A DNA stretch of 64,000 nt from Bacillus sp. SD088 (GTDB taxonomy: Bacteria; Bacillota; Bacilli; Bacillales; Bacillaceae_C), in the NCBI RefSeq assembly GCF_017355205.1, contig NZ_JADIJK010000002.1:124001-188000 (forward strand), read 5' to 3'. Below the pieces are notes generated by a model. The model was not told the origin of the DNA. It made no database searches and saw only the letters and a list, made by a program, of their open reading frames with translations. Shown here piece by piece: positions 17,319 to 26,414 of the stretch (position 1 is its first letter; the number at the start of each line of letters is the position of its first letter). Position numbers and translations under genes: made by a program.

Positions 17319-18125
17319 TTATTTCAACCCAGACATTTGAATTCCTTCTGTAAAATAGCGTTGGAAAAAGAGGAAAATCAAAAAGGTTGGGACGAATGAA
17401 ATCGCCGATCCGGCCATCTCAATCCCAAAGTTCCCTTCTTTCCCCAGCATAGAGGCTAATCCGAGTGTAATCGGGAACATCTTCTCCTGTGTCAAATAAA
17501 TCAAAGGCTGGAATAAATCGTTCCAGTTTGAAATAAAAGAAAATGTCCCGACCGTCGCTACTACTGGTATGGATAGTGGCAATATAACCCTAAAAAAGAT
17601 TTGAAAATCATTCGCTCCATCGATATAGGCAGCTTCCTCAAAATCATCCGGGATTCCTTGCAAAAATTGCCTGACAAGAAATACACCCATAATGCCCCAG
17701 AGCTCAGGAATAATCAGGGCGTTAAATGTATTGATCCAACCAAAATCAGAGAACATAATATACTTTGGAATAATAAGCAATTGCTGAGGAATCATAATCA
17801 CTGCCATAAAAATCCAAAAGAGCATTTCCCTTCCAGGAAATTGCTTTTTCGCAAATATATAGCCTAATACCGCACAAAAAATCATTTGACTAAGGACTGG
17901 AATGACCGTCACAATGACGGAGTTCATAATCCAACGTAAAAAGGTGCCATCTCTAAAAATGTAAATATAGTTTTTCAAAGTAGGTTGATCTGGAATCCAA
18001 AACAAAGGATCTAGTTGTGCATACTGAGCATCTTTAAAAGATCCCAAAATCATAATGATAAATGGTAATAGAAAACAAGCTCCTAATAAAAGCAATGCTG
18101 TATACGGAATGATTTTCTTAGCCAT
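17319..18125 (-). CDS. Carbohydrate ABC transporter permease, CUT1 (MalG-like)
   Basis: 268 residues, six hydrophobic segments. The EAA loop is present (EEAAYIDGANDFQIFFRVILPLSIP) and the protein ends in QMSGLK like other MalG-type permeases. AAAGGAG lies about 10 nt before the ATG. It is the third gene of the order binding protein (20466), permease (19112), this permease. No ATP-binding gene is linked, so a shared MsmX-type ATPase is expected. It converges on the regulator at 15854. Confidence 0.92.
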   Translation of the reverse strand: MAKKIIPYTALLLLGACFLLPFIIMILGSFKDAQYAQLDPLFWIPDQPTLKNYIYIFRDGTFLRWIMNSVIVTVIPVLSQMIFCAVLGYIFAKKQFPGREMLFWIFMAVIMIPQQLLIIPKYIMFSDFGWINTFNALIIPELWGIMGVFLVRQFLQGIPDDFEEAAYIDGANDFQIFFRVILPLSIPVVATVGTFSFISNWNDLFQPLIYLTQEKMFPITLGLASMLGKEGNFGIEMAGSAISFVPTFLIFLFFQRYFTEGIQMSGLK

Positions 18126-18158
18126 GCTCGAATTCTCCTTTCCTAAAGCCTAACCCCA

Positions 18159-19112
18159 TCAATAAATATTTGTTTCTTTCCCCAGGTATTTCCTCTGTAT
18201 AAGGGAAATAACCAAAATGATAATAAACAAAACATATGATAATACCGATGCATAGCTTAAGTTCAAGCTGGTAAAACCTTGTTCATATAAGTAGTAAACG
18301 AGTGTGGTTGTCGAATAATTCGGCCCCCCACCTGTTAACAAATAGGCTGAATCAAAGATTTGGAAAGAGCCAATGGTCGTCGTAATTAATACATAAAAAT
18401 GAATAGGTTTTAATAATGGAAAAGTGATACTACGAAAAATCCGAAAGGCAGAAGCGCCATCAATGCGTGCAGCTTCATACAATTGCTTTGGAACGGATTG
18501 TAATCCAGCAAAGTAATAGATCATTGTACTCCCACTTACTTTGAAAATACTTAAACCTGCTAATACTATTAAAGCTTGATCAGAAGCTGAGAAAAATAGC
18601 TGTGGCTTAATCCCAATGAAGCTAATTAAATAGTTGACTAATCCATCTGGAGTTCCTCTAAATAACCAGCCCCAAATACCAGCAATAATAACGAATGATG
18701 TCACAACAGGTAAAAAGAAAATCCCTTTAAAAAAGCGAGCAAATCTTACACCAGAATTAATAATAAGCGCTAAAATTAAGCCAAGTGCCATTGTGGGTAA
18801 TATATAATAAATCGAAAATAAAACAGTATTCCAAATTGCTTTCCATGCTAATTTATCACTCAATAAATTTTTCCAATGTTTGAGTCCTACAAATTCTGGA
18901 TCCCCAATTATTTTCCAGTCCATAAAAGTTAAATAGAAACTTAATAGAAACGGATACACTTGAAAAATTAAAAAATGAATCATAACTGGGGTAAGGAAAA
19001 TATAGACAATTGCATTTCGTTTTAGTTCCCTTTTGACGCGCTGTCCCAAAGGCATTTTTTTCTTATTTAAAATATATACGGTCGAATTCGCTTCAGTATT
19101 GTCCACTGTCAT
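18159..19112 (-). CDS. Carbohydrate ABC transporter permease, CUT1 (MalF/UgpA-like)
   Basis: About 317 residues. The frame is open to 19163, but an ATG at 19112 and a GTG at 19106 follow AGGGTG (19118-19113). The spacing (6 nt) fits the GTG better; the protein changes by only two residues. Six transmembrane segments, EAA loop YEAARIDGASAFRIFRSITFPLLKP, and the conserved LTGGGPNYSTTTLVYYLYEQGF near the C-terminus. It forms the heterodimeric channel with the product of 17319-18125 for the lipoprotein at 19183-20466. Confidence 0.9.
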   Translation of the reverse strand: MTVDNTEANSTVYILNKKKMPLGQRVKRELKRNAIVYIFLTPVMIHFLIFQVYPFLLSFYLTFMDWKIIGDPEFVGLKHWKNLLSDKLAWKAIWNTVLFSIYYILPTMALGLILALIINSGVRFARFFKGIFFLPVVTSFVIIAGIWGWLFRGTPDGLVNYLISFIGIKPQLFFSASDQALIVLAGLSIFKVSGSTMIYYFAGLQSVPKQLYEAARIDGASAFRIFRSITFPLLKPIHFYVLITTTIGSFQIFDSAYLLTGGGPNYSTTTLVYYLYEQGFTSLNLSYASVLSYVLFIIILVISLIQRKYLGKETNIY

Positions 19113-19182
19113 CACCCTATTTCTTAAAAAGTCAGTAACAGAGAGTTTGATGAACGTTATCAAACCCTCTGTCTATGAAACA

Positions 19183-20466
19183 CTATTTCTTATCTAATTC
19201 TAGTTGTACCGCTTCTGCAGCTGCATCGGCTGCTTCCTTCGGCGTTTTCTTTCCTTCCATCATTGTTTGAAGTTCAGATTGAATGAAAGGCATGATCGTA
19301 CGTCCTGCAGGATGAATGACTCCTGGCAAGGCATATTCAGTATAGGTTGCAAGTTGACTTAAATATGGTTCATCATTAAAAATTTCCTTTGCTGATTCGC
19401 GCGTCGGAATATATTGAGTCACTTTATTAAAGCGCTTTTGATTTTCTGTATCTGTCATCACTTTAATAAATTTAGCTGCAGCTGCTGGGTTATCGGTATT
19501 CACAGGCACAACAAACATCCCTGTCGTTCCATATGTCACTTGCCTTTCACCTTTTAATGGTGGGGCAATCACAAATTCAAACAAATCTTTACTTAACATA
19601 TTTGTGATGGAAGCACCTGAACCTTGAACAGCTAAAAGTTTCCCACTATCCCATAAAGCATCATGTTCCATTGCCGTAACCGAATCTTCAGGGATCCACC
19701 CTTCTTTATACATGTGATCCAGTCGTTCCCAAGCTTTTAAACTCTTTTCATTATTAATTAATACTTGATTATCTACATTGACGACATCCCCACCAGCTTG
19801 CCAAACATATGGATAGAGGGTTCCATTCATAGAACCGCCTCCTGCAAAACTCATAGCATAGTAACCTTTTTCTTTTGCCTTCTTGGCCCATTGATCAAAT
19901 TCATCCCATGTTTTTGGCAGATTCTCTGGGTCTTCCCCAATATCCTTCACAATATCAACGTTATACAAAAATGTATAAGCCTCTTGCAAAATCGGCAAAC
20001 CGTATAACTTATCTTTCCATGTCGTGGATACTATGGCTGTATCTACAAAATCATCCATGTCTAGATCTTCTAAATATGGATCAAGCTCTAGCAGCATGCC
20101 CTCCTCTGCATATTGCGGCATTTGGTCAGGAATTGCATAGAACACATCGGGGCCATTATTAGCAACCAATGCCGTTAAAATCTTTTGATCACGGTTCGCC
20201 CACGGGATTTGTTCAAAATTCACTTTCACCTCTGTCTCTTCTTCAAAGGAAGAAATAATCTCATCCCACATCTTTCCTTCTACGTCTTGATCTCCTGTAA
20301 AGGGATGAGCCCAAACAGTAATTTCACCTGACAGCTTCCCATCTGACTTATCGCCGGCTTTTGATTCTGTGCCTCCTGAATTAGATTGGCTATTGTTTCC
20401 GGAACTACAACCAACAAGGAGAGTTCCGATCAAAAAAACTACTGATAACAAGCGAAAATTTTTCAT
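19183..20466 (-). CDS. Extracellular solute-binding lipoprotein, family 1 (CUT1)
   Basis: 427 residues; signal peptide with lipobox LLVGC, then a Ser/Asn-rich linker. The body is a MalE-type receptor (GEITVWAHPFTGDQDVEGKMWDEI at the start, and the conserved AAAKFIKVMTDTENQKRFNK helix). AGAGGGA lies about 11 nt upstream of the ATG. It heads the transporter operon. A perfect cre-consensus box lies 104 bp upstream and the AGACA-N11-TGTCT site 233 bp upstream, so both carbon catabolite control and specific control by the 15854 regulator are plausible. Substrate is unknown; a mono- or oligosaccharide or sugar acid is expected. Confidence 0.92.
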   Translation of the reverse strand: MKNFRLLSVVFLIGTLLVGCSSGNNSQSNSGGTESKAGDKSDGKLSGEITVWAHPFTGDQDVEGKMWDEIISSFEEETEVKVNFEQIPWANRDQKILTALVANNGPDVFYAIPDQMPQYAEEGMLLELDPYLEDLDMDDFVDTAIVSTTWKDKLYGLPILQEAYTFLYNVDIVKDIGEDPENLPKTWDEFDQWAKKAKEKGYYAMSFAGGGSMNGTLYPYVWQAGGDVVNVDNQVLINNEKSLKAWERLDHMYKEGWIPEDSVTAMEHDALWDSGKLLAVQGSGASITNMLSKDLFEFVIAPPLKGERQVTYGTTGMFVVPVNTDNPAAAAKFIKVMTDTENQKRFNKVTQYIPTRESAKEIFNDEPYLSQLATYTEYALPGVIHPAGRTIMPFIQSELQTMMEGKKTPKEAADAAAEAVQLELDKK

Positions 20467-20569
20467 GAAATAAAATCCCTCTCTTTACATTGTCTTTGTA
20501 CAACTATGAGCGTCTCCACCAACATTGAAGGCATTCCACCTCAATAAAACTAAATTTTCGAAATGGGTA

Positions 20570-20584
20570 TTGGAAGCGTTATCA
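20570..20584. promoter_or_regulatory. Candidate CcpA cre box upstream of the CUT1 transporter operon
   Basis: TTGGAAGCGTTATCA matches every defined position of the cre consensus WTGNAANCGNWNNCW. It lies 104 bp upstream of the binding-protein start. Confidence 0.6.
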
Positions 20585-20698
20585 TTTCGTACATATAAAT
20601 TCAAAACTTCAATCGAGGAGACCATTCATATGTTGGAATAGCGCCAAACTTTATACCCTTAAATCTTGTATTCTGAGTGTATAACCTTTCTATATAAG

Positions 20699-20723
20699 AG
20701 ACAAGTCTCTAAAGTGTCTTTAA
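20699..20723. promoter_or_regulatory. Candidate operator, site 2 (AGACA-N11-TGTCT)
   Basis: AGACAAGTCT, 6 nt, TGTCTTTAA, identical in both blocks and spacing to 15713-15737. It lies between the transporter operon (start 20466) and the terminator of the GH43 cluster. Confidence 0.6.
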
Positions 20724-20829
20724 ATAGAGTCTATTTCTAAGTTTATAAAATCCGATGTAAAATGGATAAAGAAAATGGTAATAAGACAAAAAGAATCAAT
20801 GGGAATTGCAGTTTGCAGATAGCCCTATA

Positions 20830-20866
20830 ATAGAAAAGAGCCAGCTCTCCTATGAGAGTCTGACCC
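20830..20866 (-). terminator. Terminator of the GH43 / Lpl transporter cluster A
   Basis: On the minus strand GTCAG-A-CTCTC (20864-20854) pairs with GAGAG-CTGGC (20849-20840), then TCTTTTCT. It lies about 45 bp after the GH43 stop. A closely similar hairpin is at 63429-63457. Confidence 0.75.
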
Positions 20867-20910
20867 TATTAGTCTAAAAATTGATACTATTAAAATATGT
20901 TTCTCCCCTT

Positions 20911-21882
20911 TTAATCGCGTGTGCCTTCTCCTGAAGGTACTTGAATGGAGTCTGAAGTCGATAAAGGGATCCCAAAATTAGGTGTACCATCCGTATTCCA
21001 TCCAAATTTTTGAATACGAGTACTGCGTTTTTGGCTACCACCTTCTGATTCAGGGATTGCATGATAGACAATCCAATCCTCTGAGCCGTCTGGTGATTGA
21101 GAAAAACCATTGTGTCCCGGAGCAAATACACTATTTTCTACTGATTTTTTAAAAACAGGATTAGTTGATTTAGCCCAAGCCTGTGCATCCAATACATCAG
21201 CTTCTGCAGAGGCTGTTAACATACCAAGTGAATAATCATCAGACCAGGTGGCACTTGCTGAGTAAACTAAGAAGAGCTTGTTGTTTCTTTTCAGCATAAC
21301 AGGTCCTTCATTTACAGCAAGTCCTCCTTGTACTTCCCAATCGTATTCCGGCTTTGATATCAGTACATTCGGTCCAGTCAATGTCCAAGGATTAGACATT
21401 TCTGCAATATAAAGGGCGGAACCATAGGCCGGAAAGGTTCCATAACCTGCATAAACAAAGTACCATTTTCCATTATGCTCAAAGACTGTTCCATCCAATC
21501 CAGGGTGTTCAGTATTGACATAGCCTCGTTCTATCCACTCCCCTTCAAAAGGGTCTTGTGAGGTGTTTTCCAAAACAAAGATTTTCCGCGTCATGTCACC
21601 GTCTTTTCCGACTTTTCCATCATTTGCAGTAAAATACACATACCACTTTCCATTTACTTTATGAATCTCCGGAGCCCAAAGGAAGTGGCTATTGATTCCT
21701 TCTTCTGGCGGAGACCAGATCGTCTTACACTCTCCATTGGCGATTCCGCTCAATGTAGATGATTTCCATAAGTCAAGGTGCGTCCTTCTAGTAGCCATGA
21801 AATAATACATATCGCCATCTTTATAAACCCACGGATCCGCTCCTGGATCCATTAATGGATTTTGGAAAGTATTTTTGGTCAT
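20911..21882 (-). CDS. Glycoside hydrolase family 43 enzyme, cytoplasmic
   Basis: 323 residues, one five-bladed propeller with no signal peptide. AAGGGG lies about 7 nt before the ATG. GH43 catalytic residues are visible: general base Asp in DPGADPWVYKDG, pKa-modulating Asp in HPGLDGTVFEHNGKWYF, and acid Glu in VNEGPVMLKRNNKLFLVYSAS. Family knowledge: exo-acting alpha-L-arabinofuranosidase or beta-xylosidase in most cases. Being cytoplasmic, it should cut imported oligosaccharides. It follows the Lpl permease genes 98 bp apart, and the upstream gap has two TTGTTAG motifs, so it probably belongs to the same regulon as the rest of the cluster. Confidence 0.88.
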   Translation of the reverse strand: MTKNTFQNPLMDPGADPWVYKDGDMYYFMATRRTHLDLWKSSTLSGIANGECKTIWSPPEEGINSHFLWAPEIHKVNGKWYVYFTANDGKVGKDGDMTRKIFVLENTSQDPFEGEWIERGYVNTEHPGLDGTVFEHNGKWYFVYAGYGTFPAYGSALYIAEMSNPWTLTGPNVLISKPEYDWEVQGGLAVNEGPVMLKRNNKLFLVYSASATWSDDYSLGMLTASAEADVLDAQAWAKSTNPVFKKSVENSVFAPGHNGFSQSPDGSEDWIVYHAIPESEGGSQKRSTRIQKFGWNTDGTPNFGIPLSTSDSIQVPSGEGTRD

Positions 21883-21905
21883 AATAACCCCTTCTCTCTT
21901 TTTAA

Positions 21906-21944
21906 ATTGTTAGATATGATTTCCAAAAAATATCAATTTGTTAG
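21906..21944. promoter_or_regulatory. TTGTTAG motif pair upstream of GH43
   Basis: ATTGTTAG (21906-21913) and TTTGTTAG (21937-21944), 31 bp apart. The same half-motif occurs at 23-bp spacing at three other promoters in the window. The different spacing makes this copy weaker. Confidence 0.35.
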
Positions 21945-21979
21945 ATTTTCTATTGATTTATTTTGGGGCTTAAAAATAT

Positions 21980-22876
21980 TTATCCTTTAATAGACCCAAT
22001 CATTACACCTTTGACAAAATGCTTTTGAACGAAAGGATACATAACCAGGACAGGTAAGCTAGCTACGATAATTAAAGCATACTTAATACTTTCACCTAGC
22101 ATCATCTTTTCGTCTAATCCAAATTCACTACCCATTTCCTCTGTCATACTCGCCTGACTCACAAGGAGAATTTCCCTCAGAATGAGTTGTAAAGGATATA
22201 GTTTATCATCCCGTAGGTAAATCAAAGCGTTAAAAAAGGCATTCCAATGTCCCACTGCATAAAAAAGTAACATAACGGCCATGATCGGTTTTGATAATGG
22301 GAGAATCACTTTCCATAGCATCTTCCAATTAGAACAACCATCAATCATTGCGGCTTCTTGAAGTTCCCAAGGAATACTTGTCTGAAAATAAGTACGCATA
22401 ACGATCAGATTATAGGTTGCAATCGCATTCGGTATAATCATCGCCCAAAAGGTATCGATCATACCTAGTTCTTGTACGACCAAATAGGTTGGGATCATTC
22501 CCCCGTTGAAGAACATCGTAAAGGTTATAATAAACATAATGATGTTTCTGCCTGGTACATCTCGTCTTGATAATGGATAAGCAGCTAGAGTAGTTAATAT
22601 AATATTGACGAAAGTACCACCAATGGTATAAAAAATAGTATTTCTATAGCCATTCCATATAGCTCCATCTTTAAAAACTTCACTATAAGCATCTAATGTA
22701 AAATCAACAGGAAAAAGCCACATTTCTCCATTCATAACTCTCTCAGGACTACTAAAAGAAGCACTAACAATAAAAATTAACGGATATAATATGATTACCG
22801 AAATGACAGTAGAAATAATGAGCACTCCGATATCAAATACTTTCCCATCCGAGATCTTTTTAGATTGTTGTTTCAC
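21980..22876 (-). CDS. Lpl-type carbohydrate ABC permease (LplC/YtcP-like), cluster A
   Basis: 298 residues from a GTG at 22876 with GGAGGGAG upstream. Six membrane spans; EAA loop QEAAMIDGCSNWKMLWKVILPLSKP; C-terminus FVQKHFVKGVMIGSIKG. It is closely similar to the cluster C permease (44447-45346) and to the remnant at 26267-26372. It pairs with the LplB-like permease 40 bp upstream. Family knowledge: B. subtilis LplC/YtcP systems import pectin-type oligosaccharides with MsmX as ATPase. Confidence 0.92.
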   Translation of the reverse strand: MKQQSKKISDGKVFDIGVLIISTVISVIILYPLIFIVSASFSSPERVMNGEMWLFPVDFTLDAYSEVFKDGAIWNGYRNTIFYTIGGTFVNIILTTLAAYPLSRRDVPGRNIIMFIITFTMFFNGGMIPTYLVVQELGMIDTFWAMIIPNAIATYNLIVMRTYFQTSIPWELQEAAMIDGCSNWKMLWKVILPLSKPIMAVMLLFYAVGHWNAFFNALIYLRDDKLYPLQLILREILLVSQASMTEEMGSEFGLDEKMMLGESIKYALIIVASLPVLVMYPFVQKHFVKGVMIGSIKG

Positions 22877-22916
22877 CGTAGGCTCCCTCCTTCACTGACA
22901 TTTTTTAAATTTTTAT

Positions 22917-23888
22917 CTACCATAGGCTTGTCTCTGCCTTTTTCTTTGCAAATTGATTGATAAATATTAATAGAATAAAATTGATAACCGAATTAAATAA
23001 ACCAATCGCGGCACTATAACTAAAGTCCCCGTTGAGAATACCGTTTCTGTAAACAAATGTCTGGATGACATCACTCGATTTCATATTTAAATTATTTTGC
23101 ATTAATAGAATTTTTTCGAATCCTACGTTCAAAAAGTTCCCTACATCCAAAATAAGTAAAATAATGATTACGGGAAGAATGCCTGGGATCGATACATGGA
23201 TAATTCTCTGAAACCGACTTGCTCCGTCCATCTTAGCCGCTTCGTACAATTGTGGATCGATTCCTGCTAAGGCTGCGATATAGATAATCGACTGCCAACC
23301 CATGCTCTGCCATATATTAGACCCAATGAATATTGTCTTAAACCATCCTGGTTTTTCCATAAAAGCGACAGAGTCTATTCCCAAAGCATTTAACATGGTA
23401 TTGACTATTCCGCTAGCGGGATTTAAAAATAGGCTTAGCATTCCGACAATAACGACCACGGAAATAAAGTGGGGAATATATGTAACATTTTGGACCCACT
23501 TTTTGAGCGCATTACTTCTAATTTCATTGATAAGTAGGGCCAAAAGTATTGGGATCGGAAATGCTATAAGCAATGAATAGATACTTATGGAAAACGTATT
23601 CCATAGCAATCTGCCGAAATAATAAGATTCGAAAAATCTGGTAAAGTTTTCAAAACCAACCCACTCACTTCCTAGAAAACCAAACGAAGGATTGAAGTCT
23701 TTGAAGGCAATTTGTAGACCGTACATCGGACCATATTGAAAAATAATATACCAGGCTATGGGTAACAAGAGCATAAGGTACAGGTCATAACTTTTGACAA
23801 TTTGTTTCCATAACTGACGCTTTTTTAAAATAGGTTGGGGTTCAACACTCGATTTATTCACTTGAGATTTTGCCCTTACATTACTCAC
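22917..23888 (-). CDS. Lpl-type carbohydrate ABC permease (LplB/YteP-like), cluster A
   Basis: 323 residues from a GTG at 23888, chosen because GGGAGG lies 9 nt upstream and the length matches the cluster C homologue (322). The open frame reaches back to an ATG inside the 36-bp palindrome, which has no ribosome site. Six membrane spans, the LplB signature LLLPIAWYIIFQYGPMYGLQ, and EAA loop YEAAKMDGASRFQRIIHVSIPGILP. It works with the LplC-like gene downstream and the lipoprotein upstream. Confidence 0.9.
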   Translation of the reverse strand: MSNVRAKSQVNKSSVEPQPILKKRQLWKQIVKSYDLYLMLLLPIAWYIIFQYGPMYGLQIAFKDFNPSFGFLGSEWVGFENFTRFFESYYFGRLLWNTFSISIYSLLIAFPIPILLALLINEIRSNALKKWVQNVTYIPHFISVVVIVGMLSLFLNPASGIVNTMLNALGIDSVAFMEKPGWFKTIFIGSNIWQSMGWQSIIYIAALAGIDPQLYEAAKMDGASRFQRIIHVSIPGILPVIIILLILDVGNFLNVGFEKILLMQNNLNMKSSDVIQTFVYRNGILNGDFSYSAAIGLFNSVINFILLIFINQFAKKKAETSLW

Positions 23889-23921
23889 TCCATAGTACCT
23901 CCCTCTTGAATTATTATAGTC

Positions 23922-23957
23922 ATGACTAGGAACAAAGAATTCTTTGTTCCTAGTCAT
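23922..23957. repeat. Perfect 36-bp palindrome between binding-protein and permease genes
   Basis: An uninterrupted palindrome centred between 23939 and 23940 (arm ATGACTAGGAACAAAGAA). It begins 5 nt after the lipoprotein stop codon. In RNA it would be an 18-bp stem with almost no loop. No T run follows, so an intercistronic mRNA-stabilising or partial-termination role is more likely than full termination. Confidence 0.75.
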
Positions 23958-23962
23958 TCATA

Positions 23963-25522
23963 TTATTCTTTAAAAGTCGAATCATAAGCTTCTTGATAAA
24001 TTTCTTCCAATCTTTCTAGTCCCATATTTTCTATCGTAGAAACGTATTCATCCCATTTATCAAAACTCAAATCACCATTAATAAATTGAGAACTTGTTTC
24101 ATTATAATATGCATCCATATCTTGACGAATTTGGTTGACTTCTTTGGTTAACTGCTCATCAAATAATGGTGGACCATAAATTACTTCTGGTAAATAAGGA
24201 TCGAATTTTTTCTGTGCCTCTTGTACTGCCTCTGAATTAATAGCTGACGAATTATACTCCGTTATATATTGTGGTGCTCCTCCTCCTGGAAATGGAGTAA
24301 CCGCCTCGAGACTTGCGTCTTCATCTATATACTGAGGTAAACCATCATCATCATAATTAAAGGTTTCTCCCTCAATCCCATATCTGAACATAATGGAACC
24401 TTCCTCACTAAAGAAATAATCAATCCAGCGAATCGTTTCCACGGGATACTCATTGACTGATGTAATAGCAAATGTACCAAAATCTCTCGCTATAGGAGAC
24501 GCCTTGACTAACCGATCTCCAAAAGGCCCCTCTATCGGTGAAATACCCATGTACTCATAGTCCTCATATTGAGTACTCATGTCATCTCCCTGTGTATGGG
24601 TCATCCCTATCTTCCCTGTAGACAATTTAGCCGTGTACTCTGAAGGTGTATGTGATAAAACATCCCTATCTAGTAATCCCTCGCTGTAAAGCTTGTTTAG
24701 GAATTGTAATAGATCTTTATATCTATCATCTGTTTTCCAAATATGGACTTTATCGTTCTCAACATTTAGCGTATTTCCCAGTTGCTGCAATAATCCCCAA
24801 GAACTTGCAAAGTTATTTATTAAGGTAGGGAAATTACGTTCAGTCAATGGAATTTCATCTTGTTTGCCATTCCCATTTGGATCATCATTTTTAAAAGCCG
24901 TAAGAACTTCAACCAATTCGTCTGGTGTTGTTGGTTCTTCCAACCCTAATTCATCTAACCAATCTTTATTCAACCAAAATTTTTCTGTTCTTGCTGCATC
25001 TAATTCAACAATAGCTGGTAAAGTATAGATATGACCATCTGGTGCTGTAATGGCTGATTTTATTTCTGGATATTGCTCAAATAATGCTGTTAAATTTGGT
25101 GCATACTCCTCAAGTAAATCTTCAAGTGGGATAAAGAGTCCGGACGAACCATATTTTACAGCGTCTGCATGCGAAATCTCAGCCTTATAAAAGACATCAG
25201 GCGGATTTTTAGCTGCGTACTCTAAGTTCTTCCTTTCATCAAAACCATCCTGTGGAACATCATTCCATTCTATTTTTATATTCGACATCTTTTCAAACTC
25301 TTTGAAGACGGACATATTCTCATAAGGTCCATTCACCGGAGAACGTCTAGCAAAGAACTTTAAATTAATCTCCTCATCAACAATCGGCATTCCTTCTTTA
25401 TTGAAATTATCTGAAGGACCTTTTATAGCATTCTCCTCATTTGTCTTATTGGACTTTGAACAGCCTGCAAATATTAAAGTGACCAAAACTAAAGATACAA
25501 CTAACGTTAAAAACTTTTTCAT
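23963..25522 (-). CDS. Lpl-type solute-binding lipoprotein, cluster A
   Basis: 519 residues from the ATG at 25522 (GGGGG about 11 nt upstream); a longer frame to 25549 lacks a ribosome site. Signal with lipobox LIFAGC, then an acidic linker. Typical LplA/YtcQ-type length and text (SNIKIEWNDVPQDGFDERKNL). It is very similar along its whole length to the protein at 27036-28616 and more distantly to 46748-48301. It captures oligosaccharides for the permeases at 22917 and 21980. The promoter region carries a TTTGTTAG direct repeat at 25823-25853. Confidence 0.92.
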   Translation of the reverse strand: MKKFLTLVVSLVLVTLIFAGCSKSNKTNEENAIKGPSDNFNKEGMPIVDEEINLKFFARRSPVNGPYENMSVFKEFEKMSNIKIEWNDVPQDGFDERKNLEYAAKNPPDVFYKAEISHADAVKYGSSGLFIPLEDLLEEYAPNLTALFEQYPEIKSAITAPDGHIYTLPAIVELDAARTEKFWLNKDWLDELGLEEPTTPDELVEVLTAFKNDDPNGNGKQDEIPLTERNFPTLINNFASSWGLLQQLGNTLNVENDKVHIWKTDDRYKDLLQFLNKLYSEGLLDRDVLSHTPSEYTAKLSTGKIGMTHTQGDDMSTQYEDYEYMGISPIEGPFGDRLVKASPIARDFGTFAITSVNEYPVETIRWIDYFFSEEGSIMFRYGIEGETFNYDDDGLPQYIDEDASLEAVTPFPGGGAPQYITEYNSSAINSEAVQEAQKKFDPYLPEVIYGPPLFDEQLTKEVNQIRQDMDAYYNETSSQFINGDLSFDKWDEYVSTIENMGLERLEEIYQEAYDSTFKE

Positions 25523-25822
25523 GTTTCTTTTTCCCCCTTTACTTTCCAATCATCTATCAGGACACACTTCTATTCTTTAGCAATCGGATACATAGATTCT
25601 TATGAAGATACCTATTTCCAATACTTTCATTCACAATAGTTTGTTGTCATGATGCAATCCATTTAAACCCTTACAAACATAAACTTTTTACAATTCAAAG
25701 TCTACACTCAATTAATAAGCACTTTGATCGTTGATTTCGTTTACAAAAGGCCTCCCTCAATATATATTTTTATAACCTTCTTAGTTTAGAGTAACTGAAA
25801 TATCGTGTATAACGAATGTTAA

Positions 25823-25853
25823 TTTGTTAGGTTATCAATTAGCATTTTGTTAG
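25823..25853. promoter_or_regulatory. Direct-repeat operator candidate, cluster A
   Basis: TTTGTTAG (25823-25830) and TTTGTTAG (25846-25853), 23-bp period. Matching pairs with the same period are at 29182-29212 and 42843-42873. AraC-family regulators usually bind such direct repeats, and an AraC gene lies at 43372. Confidence 0.5.
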
Positions 25854-25966
25854 GATGGAAATATAATCTTTTAAAGTATAATAGTCATTGTTCGCATTCT
25901 TATGGTGCGTGTAAAAAAAAAGGGGGATAAAAAGGAGCTAGAGATTCAAGGAAGTGCAGACTTGAC

Positions 25967-26099
25967 TTCGGAGGAAACGCATATGATTTCTAAAATAGAA
26001 TTTTCACTTAATTACTTGTACCTTTATTTCTTTTCTAGAGCTTCAAAAATTATTATACTCTTTCACCAAATCAATACCTTGCAAGAAAATGAGAGTTAA
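25967..26099 (+). pseudogene. AraC-family regulator remnant (C-terminal end only)
   Basis: The text ETHMISKIEFSLNYLYLYFFSRA to the stop aligns with the last 44 residues of the intact AraC protein at 43372-44217 (RTHMITEIALTLGYSDLYSFSRA). DNA identity is clear through CCAAATCAATACCTTGCAA near the stop. The DNA-recognition residues are altered and everything upstream is lost. Orientation and position relative to the transporter genes match the intact locus, so this is a decayed duplicate. Confidence 0.7.
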
Positions 26100-26266
26100 A
26101 AAAATTAAGCTTTTCTAACCTCTATTTACCGCTCTGTAAAATCCTATTAGAGGATAGTAATATCATAATTCTTTTCAACCCCTCCTGTAAATTAATTATT
26201 TTCATGGGGGTTTTCCTCACCTAGATGTATTTTAGCAAACTTTTCATATTCCTTTTAAGGCTTACC

Positions 26267-26372
26267 CTTTAATAGACCCAACCATTAAACCCTCGGCAAA
26301 ACGCTTTTAAACAAAAGGATGCTAGCTAGAACAGGAATACTTGCCACAAAAACTAAAGCATCTTTACAGGTT
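26267..26372 (-). pseudogene. LplC-type permease remnant (C-terminal end only)
   Basis: The minus strand reads KRFAEGLMVGSIKG before a stop, matching KHFVKGVMIGSIKG of the intact permeases at 21980 and 44447. DNA similarity continues for about 100 bp (TTTAATAGACCCAA at the 3' end) and then ends. An in-frame stop and small deletions confirm decay. Confidence 0.7.
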
Positions 26373-26414
26373 AAATGTTTGATTTGTTTTTTTGAGACTT
26401 CGTCCTTACATGTA

